Below, one piece after another: positions 1 to 4,760 of a DNA stretch of 8,266 bases. A model generated the notes under the pieces. That model ran no database searches. It was not told the origin of the DNA and was given only the letters and a program-made list of their open reading frames with translations. Source of the DNA: Galactobacter sp. (GTDB lineage Bacteria; Actinomycetota; Actinomycetes; Actinomycetales; Micrococcaceae). A program made the translations under genes and the position numbers. The stretch lies in the NCBI GenBank assembly GCA_022712075.1, contig JALAHE010000181.1:1-8266 (forward strand), read 5' to 3'. How positions within the stretch are numbered: position 1 is the stretch's first letter; each line of letters starts with the position of its first letter.

Positions 1-8
1 CCCCTCCT
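1..8 (-). promoter_or_regulatory. Probable ribosome binding site of a gene just outside the window
   Basis: Read leftward, the first bases of the window give AGGAGGGG, a strong Shine-Dalgarno sequence, after roughly 130 nt without a gene downstream of the BMP lipoprotein. In this family the next gene is usually the ABC ATPase or permease of the same importer, so a leftward start codon within about 5-10 nt beyond base 1 is expected. The gene itself is not visible, so this is inference from the motif and its position. Confidence 0.5.
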
Positions 9-53
9 GCCTTGTCTCTGCCTCCCCGTCGTGTGTTCACGTGGCGCCCGGCG

Positions 54-111
54 CGGTGGTGCCGGGGCCGGGGGGCGCCCGGGGCCCGGGGGGCCCCCCC
101 CCCCACCACCG
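54..111 (-). repeat. GC-rich intercistronic inverted repeat with an 11-nt C run
   Basis: CGGTGGTG at 54-61 and CACCACCG at 104-111 form a perfect 8-bp stem. The interior is almost pure G and C, including GGGGGG (88-93) directly followed by eleven C (94-104), so many further G:C pairings are possible inside the stem. It lies 27 nt after the stop codon of the BMP lipoprotein gene on the strand that gene uses. No T tract follows in the direction of transcription, so it looks less like an intrinsic terminator than like an mRNA-stabilising or attenuating hairpin between a binding-protein gene and its transporter genes. The homopolymer run is also a likely site of sequencing error or slippage. Confidence 0.55.
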
Positions 112-138
112 GGTCGGGGGCCCGCCGTCACGGATGGG

Positions 139-1230
139 TCAGTTCTTGGCCTCGGCCTTGATCTTCCCGTCGATGATCTGCTGCTTCAGGTCCTCGACCT
201 CCTTCTTGGTCTCGTCGGAGACCTTGGAGTCGAAGTCGTGGAACGGGGCGATGGAGACGCCGCCGTTGGCGAGCGTGCCAACGTAGGCCTCGTTGGTGAA
301 CTTGCCCTCGGAGGCCTGCTTGGTGACGTCCTCGACGGAGGTGTCCATGGCCTTGACGACGGAGGTCAGCATGAGCTCCTTGTACTGCGAGGCGGAGTTG
401 TAGCCGTCGGAGTCGACCCACACGAGGGCGGCGTCCTTGCCACCGGCGTTGGCCTCCTTGACGGCGGCCGCGGCGCCCTTGCCGACCGGGCCGGCGACGG
501 GCATGACGATGTCGGCGCCCTGGTCAAGGAAGGTCTGGGTGACCTGCTTGCCCTTGTCCTGCTTCTCGAAGTCGCCCGTGAAGGTGCCGTCCTGCTTGGC
601 GGAATCCCAGCCGAGGACCTTGACGCTCTTGCCCTTGGCCTCGTTGTACTTGGCGACGCCCTGCGAGAAGCCCTCCATGAAGATCGTCACGGTGGGGATC
701 TTCATGCCGCCGAAGGTGGCGACGGTGCCGGTCTTGGACTGGGCGGCGGCGACGTAGCCGGCCAGGTAGGCGGCCTGAGCCGTGTCGTACGTCAGGGACT
801 TGACGTTCGGCAGCTCGATCGAGGAATCGTCGATGATGGCGAAGTTCGACTTGGGGTTCGCCGTGGCGGTCGCCTTGGTGGCGTCGGCCAGCAGGAAGCC
901 CACGGAGTAGGTCAGGTCGCAGTTGGCGGCGACCATGCCGTTGAGGTTGGTAGCGAAGTCGCCGTTGGCCTTGGACTCGGCCTTCTTGACCTCGACGCCC
1001 AGGTCGGTCTTGGCCTTCTGCAGACCCTCCCAGGACGACTGGTTGAAGGACTGGTCGTCGAATCCACCGGAGTCGGAGACGATGCAGGCCAGGAAGTCCT
1101 TGGCCGGGGCGGCGTCGCCGGACTTGCCGGACTCGGCGGGGGCGGCGCCACAGGCGGCGAGGGCAAGGGCGGAAATGCCCAGAACGGCGGCGGCCGCGGA
1201 GACGCGGCGGCCGGACTTCGAGATCTTCAC
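139..1230 (-). CDS. BMP family (PnrA-like) substrate-binding lipoprotein, probable nucleoside ABC importer component
   Basis: This is a 363-aa extracytoplasmic binding protein of the Bmp/Med/PnrA family, whose characterised members deliver purine or other nucleosides to an ABC importer. The start is GTG at 1230, preceded by AGGAGG (1236-1241) with 5-nt spacing; a TTG five codons upstream has no comparable site. The N-terminus is basic (KISKSGRR), then a hydrophobic stretch ends in the lipobox LAAC, with Cys27 the expected lipidated residue. A Ser/Gly/Ala-rich linker follows to about residue 45. The family signature GGFDDQSFNQSSWEG is at 55-69, a GGMKIPTV...F.EGFSQG segment at 174-191, and VWVDSDGYN at 270-278. 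The mature part has two further cysteines (49 and 104) that could form a disulfide. Length is normal. The ABC ATPase and permeases are not in the window and are expected to the left. The ligand is inferred from the family; a nucleoside is most likely. Confidence 0.93.
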   Translation of the reverse strand: MKISKSGRRVSAAAAVLGISALALAACGAAPAESGKSGDAAPAKDFLACIVSDSGGFDDQSFNQSSWEGLQKAKTDLGVEVKKAESKANGDFATNLNGMVAANCDLTYSVGFLLADATKATATANPKSNFAIIDDSSIELPNVKSLTYDTAQAAYLAGYVAAAQSKTGTVATFGGMKIPTVTIFMEGFSQGVAKYNEAKGKSVKVLGWDSAKQDGTFTGDFEKQDKGKQVTQTFLDQGADIVMPVAGPVGKGAAAAVKEANAGGKDAALVWVDSDGYNSASQYKELMLTSVVKAMDTSVEDVTKQASEGKFTNEAYVGTLANGGVSIAPFHDFDSKVSDETKKEVEDLKQQIIDGKIKAEAKN

Positions 1231-1244
1231 AAGGTCCTCCTGCA

Positions 1245-1269
1245 AGGGGTGCGTAGTGCCAGCGCCCCT
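1245..1269 (-). promoter_or_regulatory. Hairpin in the leader next to the BMP gene ribosome binding site
   Basis: In the leader RNA, AGGGG (from 1265-1269) can pair with CCCCU (from 1245-1249). One C/A mismatch and two more G:C pairs (1262-1263 with 1251-1252) extend the stem, leaving a 9-nt loop. The stem ends 3 nt upstream of the AGGAGG at 1236-1241. It could influence ribosome access, but I recognise no known riboswitch class. Confidence 0.35.
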
Positions 1270-1318
1270 AGGTCAGGGAAGACTCGGCCGTCCGGGCTTC
1301 GTCGCGCGTGCGTCCATC

Positions 1319-1324
1319 AGGATA
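1319..1324 (-). promoter_or_regulatory. Candidate -10 box for the BMP lipoprotein gene
   Basis: Read leftward, TATCCT fits the actinobacterial TANNNT -10 pattern and would start RNA near 1312, giving a leader of roughly 80 nt before the GTG at 1230. The sequence 17 nt upstream is ACATGT, not a TTGACN-like -35, so the promoter is weak by sequence or needs an activator. The 202-nt gap from the upstream amidohydrolase makes a separate promoter here reasonable. Confidence 0.3.
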
Positions 1325-1378
1325 CCCCGGAGTGTGACGCAACATGTACCCGTCAGTTTGCCAACAGGTTTCGCGTGC

Positions 1379-1411
1379 GCTGTCGCGGAATCATTATTTC
1401 CATGGGACAGC
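1379..1411. repeat. Interrupted inverted repeat between the amidohydrolase and BMP genes
   Basis: GCTGTC (1379-1384) pairs with GACAGC (1406-1411), and inside it GGAA (1387-1390) pairs with TTCC (1398-1401) around an AT-rich 7-nt centre. It lies about 20 nt past the amidohydrolase stop codon in the direction of transcription. No T tract follows, so it may be a non-canonical terminator or a protein-binding site for the BMP promoter region. Confidence 0.35.
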
Positions 1412-1432
1412 ACTTGGCCGCGACGCCTCTTC

Positions 1433-2653
1433 TCAGCCGAGCTTGGCGACGGCGCGCAAGGCGGCCGCCGTCATGACCCGCACGCCCGTGGCGATGGCCC
1501 GCTCATCCGGTGTGTAGTTGCCCTGGTGCAGGTCGAAGACCTCGCCGCCCGGCGTACGCGTTCCGAGGCGGAACATGGCGCCCGGGCGCAGCTGGGTCAT
1601 CCACGCGAAATCCTCGCCGCCCATGGACTGCGGCGTCAGCTCGATGGCCTCGGCGCCGATCTCGGCGCGCGCGGCGTCCTCGATGAGCGCCGTCTCGGAG
1701 GGCGCGTTCACGACGGGAGGCACGCCGCGGATGTGCTCCAGCTGCACCTCCACGTTGTACGGCGCCGCAACCTGCGCCACAACCTCGTCCAGCAGCTCGC
1801 CGGCGCTGTCCCATGCATGGCCGTCGAGGCAGCGCATGGTTCCGGAGAGCGTGCCGACGGACGGGATCGCGTTCGGCGCGTTGCCGGCGTTGATCTGGCC
1901 CCACACCACGGAGACGGCGGAACGCACGTCGATGCGGCGCGAGAGCACGGCCGGCACGCCGATCGCGATCTGAGAGAGGGCAAAGACGAGGTCCTCGGTC
2001 AGGTGCGGGCGCGAGGTGTGCCCGCCATGGCCGGTCAGCTTGATCCGGATCGTGTCGGAGGCGGAGGTGATCGCGCCGATGCGCGTGCCGATGTGGCCCA
2101 CCTCGATGCGCGGCTCGCAGTGCAGCGCGAGGACGCGCGGCACCTCGTCGAGCACGCCCTGCTCGATCACGGCCTTGGCGCCGCCGGGCATGCGCTCCTC
2201 GGCGGGCTGGAAGATGACCCTCACGCGCCCGGCCAGCCGGCCGGCGTCGTGCAGGTCCTTCAGCAGCAGGGCCACGCCCAGCGTGACCGTGGTGTGAATG
2301 TCGTGGCCGCAGGCGTGGCACACTCCGGCGTGCTCGGAGGCGTAGGCCAGGCCAGTGACCTCCTGCAGCGGCAGGGCGTCGATGTCGGCGCGCAGGCCGA
2401 TGGCCAGCTCGCCCTCCCCCACGTCGACGAACGCGCCGGTGCCGGTCAGGCGCGTGGGCTTCAGGCCCGCGGCCGTGAGCGCCTCGACGATGCGCGTGGT
2501 GGTGCGCTCCTCCTGGAAGGACAGCTCCGGATGCGAGTGCACATCGCGGCGGAAGGCGTGCAGCGCCTCGAGGCGCGGCTCAAGGAGCGGGGCGATCGCG
2601 GGGATCGTCGGGATGGCGGACTCACTCACGGCTGTGCTGTTCTTCCGGTTCAC
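1433..2653 (-). CDS. M20D family metallo-amidohydrolase (IAA-amino acid hydrolase/YxeP-like)
   Basis: This is a 406-aa cytoplasmic amidohydrolase of peptidase family M20, subfamily D, which hydrolyses amide bonds of N-acyl or N-conjugated amino acids using a dinuclear metal centre. The N-terminal signature RRDVHSHPELSFQE is at 35-48. The metal-binding motif CHACGHDIH spans 112-120, with Cys115 and His117 as expected ligands by alignment to plant ILL2-type enzymes. AEE follows (Glu152 as catalytic base, Glu153 as ligand), then His178 in ALHCEP and His376 in DLHQGNY. A lid/dimerisation domain covers about 190-300, including GHGGHTSRPH. All catalytic positions are present, so it should be active; the substrate cannot be told from sequence. 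The start is uncertain: GTG at 2653 has no clear ribosome binding site, and a GTG eight codons further in (2629) also fits the family, whose members start shortly before the RRDVH motif. No signal peptide is seen. It lies 138 nt downstream of the small membrane protein gene and 202 nt upstream of the BMP gene. Confidence 0.93.
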   Translation of the reverse strand: MNRKNSTAVSESAIPTIPAIAPLLEPRLEALHAFRRDVHSHPELSFQEERTTTRIVEALTAAGLKPTRLTGTGAFVDVGEGELAIGLRADIDALPLQEVTGLAYASEHAGVCHACGHDIHTTVTLGVALLLKDLHDAGRLAGRVRVIFQPAEERMPGGAKAVIEQGVLDEVPRVLALHCEPRIEVGHIGTRIGAITSASDTIRIKLTGHGGHTSRPHLTEDLVFALSQIAIGVPAVLSRRIDVRSAVSVVWGQINAGNAPNAIPSVGTLSGTMRCLDGHAWDSAGELLDEVVAQVAAPYNVEVQLEHIRGVPPVVNAPSETALIEDAARAEIGAEAIELTPQSMGGEDFAWMTQLRPGAMFRLGTRTPGGEVFDLHQGNYTPDERAIATGVRVMTAAALRAVAKLG

Positions 2654-2671
2654 GCTGACAGGGCTGGGCCC

Positions 2672-2677
2672 AGTTTA
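2672..2677 (-). promoter_or_regulatory. Candidate -10 box for the amidohydrolase gene
   Basis: Read leftward, TAAACT matches TANNNT and is the only AT-rich hexamer in a very GC-rich gap. It sits 18 nt before the GTG at 2653, implying a leader of about 12 nt, which agrees with the absence of a good Shine-Dalgarno sequence. No convincing -35 is visible. Confidence 0.3.
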
Positions 2678-2701
2678 GGCGGGCGGGTGCCGGGAGCGCG
2701 C

Positions 2702-2729
2702 CTCCCGCCGCGCGCGTGACGCGCGGGAG
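2702..2729 (-). terminator. Second GC-rich hairpin before the amidohydrolase, possible non-canonical terminator
   Basis: CTCCCGC (2702-2708) pairs perfectly with GCGGGAG (2723-2729). Its interior contains the competing near-palindrome CGCGCGT-G-ACGCGCG (2711-2725). It lies between the candidate amidohydrolase promoter and the hairpin at 2752-2774. No T run follows, so termination is only a suggestion from position and stem strength. Confidence 0.3.
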
Positions 2730-2751
2730 ACGGAGCAAAGGCACGACGGCG

Positions 2752-2774
2752 CGTGGCCGGCTTCCGGCCCCACG
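2752..2774 (-). terminator. Hairpin 18 nt past the membrane protein gene, possible terminator
   Basis: GGCCGG (2755-2760) and CCGGCC (2764-2769) form a 6-bp all-G:C stem with a 3-nt loop. Outer CGT/ACG pairs (2752-2754 with 2772-2774) extend it past a 2-nt bulge. It begins 17 nt after the stop codon of the 144-aa gene. In the direction of transcription a short CCTTTGC follows rather than a proper T tract. Actinobacterial terminators often lack U tails, so this may end the manC unit. Confidence 0.35.
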
Positions 2775-2791
2775 CTGGCGCTCCGGGGCGT

Positions 2792-3226
2792 TCAGCCGCG
2801 CGAGACGATGGCCAGGTGGGCGCGCTGGACGAGCCAGCGCAGCGACTCCATCACGACGACGCAGGCCACCCCGAGGGCCAGCCACGAGAGCGGGCTCCAC
2901 TCGCTGATGGGGCCAAGCACGGCCGTCCACACCGGATGGGCCGCTCGCGTTTCATCGCTGAAATCCCACCACCAGCGGTGCGAGCGCCCCGATCCGCTCT
3001 CGCGCGCGATGCCTCCGAGCTCCTCGGCCTGGGCCTCAAAAAAGGTCACACCGCCCAGCATGAGCAGCGCGCTGGGAAGGAAAAACCACAGGACGGTCAG
3101 CTTGCTGAAAAAGGAGAGCCGGTCCGAGCGGACCACAGCCCCGCCCCGCCCCGGCCGCCGTCGCTGACGGGCCTGGGCCCGTCGCTGGCGATCGCGACGG
3201 ACCCGCTCCCGGTCCTTACGCGCCAC
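2792..3226 (-). CDS. Uncharacterised small protein with a basic N-terminus and two membrane segments
   Basis: I do not recognise a family for this 144-aa protein. Residues 1-36 are extremely basic, with 15 Arg and 1 Lys, and are predicted to be disordered. A first hydrophobic helix lies at about 42-63 (LTVLWFFLPSALLMLGG) and a second at about 113-134 (LSWLALGVACVVVMESL). The loop between them is polar and contains WWW at 85-87. By the positive-inside rule the basic tail and the short C-terminus should be cytoplasmic and the roughly 50-residue loop outside. It starts at GTG 3226, only 18 nt after the mannose-1-phosphate guanylyltransferase stop, so the two are probably cotranscribed; no strong ribosome binding site is visible, which fits coupling to the upstream gene. 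A membrane role linked to mannosylated envelope components is possible but rests on position only. The hydrophobic pattern and the tight spacing support a real gene. Confidence 0.7.
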   Translation of the reverse strand: MARKDRERVRRDRQRRAQARQRRRPGRGGAVVRSDRLSFFSKLTVLWFFLPSALLMLGGVTFFEAQAEELGGIARESGSGRSHRWWWDFSDETRAAHPVWTAVLGPISEWSPLSWLALGVACVVVMESLRWLVQRAHLAIVSRG

Positions 3227-3244
3227 GGCTGCAGGGCGCCGACG

Positions 3245-4357
3245 TCAGAGGACGTCGACCTCGCCGTGGGCCTTGAGCGCCTCGACGGCGCCCTTAACCT
3301 GCTGGGCGTGGTCCTTGGTCGTCACCAGCAGCGCGTCGGGGGTGTCAACCACCACGACATCCTTGATGCCGATGAGCGCGATGACGCGGCGCGTATCCGA
3401 GACCACGATGCCGTTGGCGTCGTCCACGTAGACGCGGGCGCCGTCACCCATGACGGTCATGCCGCCGGCGTCTGAGGCGGGGTTGAGGCGACCGAGGGCG
3501 GCGAAGTCCCCCACGTCGTCCCACGTGAACTTGCCGGGCACCACTGCCACGTCGCCGGCGGCGGCGGCCGGCTCGGCCACGGCGTAGTCGATGGCGGTCT
3601 TGGGCAGCGTGGGCCACACGGCCGCCGTCACGGCGTCGCGCTCGTCCGTGTCCCAGGCAGCGGCGATCTTCTCGACCCCGGCGGCGAGCTCGGGCTCGTT
3701 CTCGCGCAGGTGCTGCAACATCAGGGCAACGGGGGCCACGAACATGCCGGCGTTCCAGAGGTACTCCCCCGAATCGACGTAATCCTTGGCGACGTCCTCG
3801 TCCGGCTTTTCAACAAACTCCACGACGTGCTGGGCGTGCTCGGCACCGGCGACGCCGAGCGGCTCGCCGCAGCGGATGTAACCGAAGCCCGTGGAGGGGT
3901 AGGTCGGCTCGATGCCGATCGTCACGATCTTGCCCGTCGCGGCGGCGTGCACCGCCTCACGCACGGCCTCCTGGAAGACCTCCACGGGGCCGATGACCTG
4001 GTCGGCGGCGAAGGAACCCATGATCGTCTCGGGGTCGCGGCGGAACAGGATCGCGGCGGCGAGGCCGATGGCCGCGGCCGAATCCTTGGGCTCGGACTCG
4101 AGCACGAGGTCGGCGCCGCGCAGCTCGGGCAGCTGGGCCGTAACGGCGGTGCCGTGCGCCTCGCCCGTGACGACCATGATGCGGTCGCCGGCGAGCGGCA
4201 CGAGCCGGTCGTAGGTCGCGCGGATCAGGGTGCTGCCGGAGCCGGTGAGGTCGTGCAGGAACTTCGGGGCGGCGGCGCGCGAGAGCGGCCACAGGCGCGT
4301 GCCAGTGCCACCGGCGGGGATCACACCGTAGAAACGCGACAACAGGGGGTCATTCAT
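3245..4357 (-). CDS. manC: Mannose-1-phosphate guanylyltransferase (GDP-mannose pyrophosphorylase)
   Basis: This 370-aa cytoplasmic enzyme makes GDP-mannose from GTP and mannose-1-phosphate (EC 2.7.7.13), the donor for actinobacterial phosphatidylinositol mannosides, lipomannan and other mannosylated glycans. The nucleotidyltransferase signature GGTGTRLWPLSR is at 16-27 with PKF at 31-33. SFAADQ follows at 115-120, with Asp119 the likely metal ligand, then YPSTGFGYI (153-161), EKP (183-185), WNAGMF (201-206), IDYAV (256-260) and WDDVGD (279-284). A short C-terminal beta-rich region from about 300 completes it. No phosphomannose isomerase domain is fused, so this is the short single-function form. 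The ATG at 4357 is chosen because homology begins there; the open frame runs on to 4546, but that extension is Arg/Ala-rich, low-complexity and unlike the family. No Shine-Dalgarno is evident. The same enzyme is called ManB in mycobacteria. It is divergent from sdhC. Confidence 0.93.
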   Translation of the reverse strand: MNDPLLSRFYGVIPAGGTGTRLWPLSRAAAPKFLHDLTGSGSTLIRATYDRLVPLAGDRIMVVTGEAHGTAVTAQLPELRGADLVLESEPKDSAAAIGLAAAILFRRDPETIMGSFAADQVIGPVEVFQEAVREAVHAAATGKIVTIGIEPTYPSTGFGYIRCGEPLGVAGAEHAQHVVEFVEKPDEDVAKDYVDSGEYLWNAGMFVAPVALMLQHLRENEPELAAGVEKIAAAWDTDERDAVTAAVWPTLPKTAIDYAVAEPAAAAGDVAVVPGKFTWDDVGDFAALGRLNPASDAGGMTVMGDGARVYVDDANGIVVSDTRRVIALIGIKDVVVVDTPDALLVTTKDHAQQVKGAVEALKAHGEVDVL

Positions 4358-4364
4358 TCGGCCC

Positions 4365-4370
4365 AGGGTA
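4365..4370 (-). promoter_or_regulatory. Candidate -10 box for leaderless manC transcription
   Basis: Read leftward, TACCCT fits TANNNT and is followed by exactly 7 nt before the ATG at 4357, so initiation could occur at or next to the A of the start codon. This would explain why manC has no ribosome binding site; leaderless mRNAs are common in Actinomycetota. No TTGACN-like -35 is seen, so support is modest. Confidence 0.3.
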
Positions 4371-4479
4371 CCGGCCCGCGCCCGCGCGCGCCCCTCGCCA
4401 CGCGCCGTCGTGCCGTGAGCCCGGGTGAGGCCCGCCACGCGGGCCAGCGCGAGCGGGGGTTCCCACCCTGCGGCGAAGA

Positions 4480-4520
4480 CGCGTGCGCGCCTCGCGCGCG
4501 TACGCGTCGCGCGTGCGCGC
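4480..4520. repeat. Alternating pyrimidine-purine (CG) tract, potential Z-DNA
   Basis: Three strictly alternating runs are separated by single-step breaks: an 11-mer at 4480-4490, CGCGCGCGTACGCG at 4493-4506 and CGCGCGTGCGCGC at 4508-4520. The middle run contains the perfect palindrome CGCGTACGCG (4497-4506). Such CG alternation is the strongest sequence class for left-handed DNA under negative supercoiling, as arises between divergent promoters. Whether it forms here is unknown. Confidence 0.5.
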
Positions 4521-4544
4521 AAGCAAACGGTTAAAGCGCGGCCC

Positions 4545-4550
4545 AAGTTA
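4545..4550 (-). promoter_or_regulatory. Alternative distal -10 box for manC
   Basis: Read leftward, TAACTT matches TANNNT inside the AT-rich section. Its -35 region would fall within the palindrome at 4560-4575, so a protein bound there could block it. It would give a GC-rich leader of about 180 nt for manC, which makes it less attractive than a start-proximal promoter. Confidence 0.2.
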
Positions 4551-4559
4551 CCTTCCTCT

Positions 4560-4575
4560 ATTTGGGCACCCGAAT
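4560..4575. promoter_or_regulatory. Operator-like palindrome ATTTGGGCACCCGAAT
   Basis: This is a 16-bp inverted repeat with six of seven arm positions matching around a 2-bp centre. The size and spacing suit a helix-turn-helix dimer. It overlaps the position expected for the -35 of the distal manC -10 box. I do not recognise the regulator. Confidence 0.4.
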
Positions 4576-4577
4576 GG

Positions 4578-4592
4578 CGCAGAATTCCTGCG
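4578..4592. promoter_or_regulatory. Operator-like inverted repeat CGCAG-N5-CTGCG
   Basis: Perfect 5-bp arms flank AATTC, giving a 15-bp dyad that begins 2 bp after the palindrome at 4560-4575. The AT-rich centre and short arms resemble a dimeric repressor or activator site. No regulator is assigned. Confidence 0.35.
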
Positions 4593-4615
4593 TATTGAAC
4601 CCATGCAAAAGACGT

Positions 4616-4633
4616 ATGTAACGCTCGTCACAT
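4616..4633. promoter_or_regulatory. CRP/GlxR-type binding site upstream of the sdh operon
   Basis: ATGTAA-CGCTCG-TCACAT matches the CRP/GlxR consensus TGTGA-N6-TCACA at nine of ten defined positions, and the symmetry extends one base further on both sides. Its centre (4624.5) lies about 60 bp upstream of the start predicted from the sdhC -10 box at 4673-4678, the spacing of a class I CRP-activated promoter. sdh operons are known CRP/GlxR-family targets in other bacteria, including corynebacteria. Binding here is inferred. Confidence 0.6.
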
Positions 4634-4672
4634 CAAAGGAAGCCCCAAGCGTTCGCCGTGAGCGCAGTGGTC

Positions 4673-4678
4673 TAAGAT
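4673..4678 (+). promoter_or_regulatory. -10 box of the probable sdhCDAB promoter
   Basis: TAAGAT fits TANNNT well and would start RNA near 4685, leaving a leader of about 75 nt before the sdhC GTG. The bases 17 nt upstream (CGTTCG, 4650-4655) are a poor -35, which is usual for promoters that depend on an upstream activator such as one bound at 4616-4633. Confidence 0.5.
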
Positions 4679-4746
4679 CGGCGAAGAAACGCTCGCATCG
4701 GCGCGCACCCTCATGAGCGTGGAGAAACCACGTCGCCCGATGTTGC

Positions 4747-4753
4747 AGGGAGG
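4747..4753 (+). promoter_or_regulatory. Ribosome binding site that fixes the sdhC start
   Basis: AGGGAGG stands 7 nt before GTG 4761. The in-frame ATG at 4713 has no such sequence upstream, so this site decides for the shorter SdhC. Confidence 0.8.
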
Positions 4754-4760
4754 TATTTCA

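Larger units (their letters stand above)
4358..4760. other. Divergent manC-sdhC intergenic region
   Basis: These 403 bp contain no gene I can support. The manC-proximal part (4358-4530) is very GC-rich and includes the alternating C/G stretch at 4480-4520. From about 4525 to 4680 the base composition shifts to markedly more A/T and holds three palindromes (4560-4575, 4578-4592, 4616-4633) and a -10 box for sdhC. The remainder (4685-4760) is the probable sdhC leader, with a small hairpin CGTGG-AGAAA-CCACG at 4718-4732 and the ribosome binding site at 4747-4753. A possible rightward TTGAAC -35 (4595-4600) lacks a well-placed -10. Short open frames across the region have no homology-like features or ribosome binding sites. 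Confidence 0.8.

Noticed and set aside
1331..1348. TGTGA half-site near the BMP promoter as a second CRP/GlxR site
   Set aside because: TGTGA-CGCAAC-ATGTA lacks the matching TCACA half, so it is not a credible dyad.
31..1476. Long rightward open frame opposite the BMP lipoprotein gene
   Set aside because: It is Gly/Leu/Asp-rich low complexity, the mirror of a GC-biased real gene, with no ribosome binding site or recognisable domain; the leftward protein has a lipobox and family motifs.
923..2719. Long rightward open frame opposite the amidohydrolase
   Set aside because: The opposite strand encodes a complete M20D enzyme with all metal ligands. This frame is Arg/Ala/Gly/His-rich without domains and runs across two genes and an intergenic gap.
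4358..4546. 63-residue N-terminal extension of the manC reading frame
   Set aside because: It is Arg/Ala-rich, unlike the family, and runs through non-coding-looking CG repeats; homology begins at the ATG 4357.
4660..4677. Possible mini-ORF (GTG, five codons, then TAA) near the sdhC promoter
   Set aside because: It lies upstream of the predicted transcription start and overlaps the -10 box, so it should not be translated from the main sdh transcript.
4620..4695. Direct repeat AACGCTCG at 4620-4627 and 4688-4695
   Set aside because: There are only two 8-bp copies 68 bp apart. The first is the spacer of the CRP-like site and is not expected to be contacted specifically, so chance is the simplest explanation.
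4483..4716. Rightward 77-codon open frame in the manC-sdhC gap
   Set aside because: It begins in the CG tract, is Arg-rich, has no ribosome binding site, and overlaps the proposed operators and the sdhC promoter.
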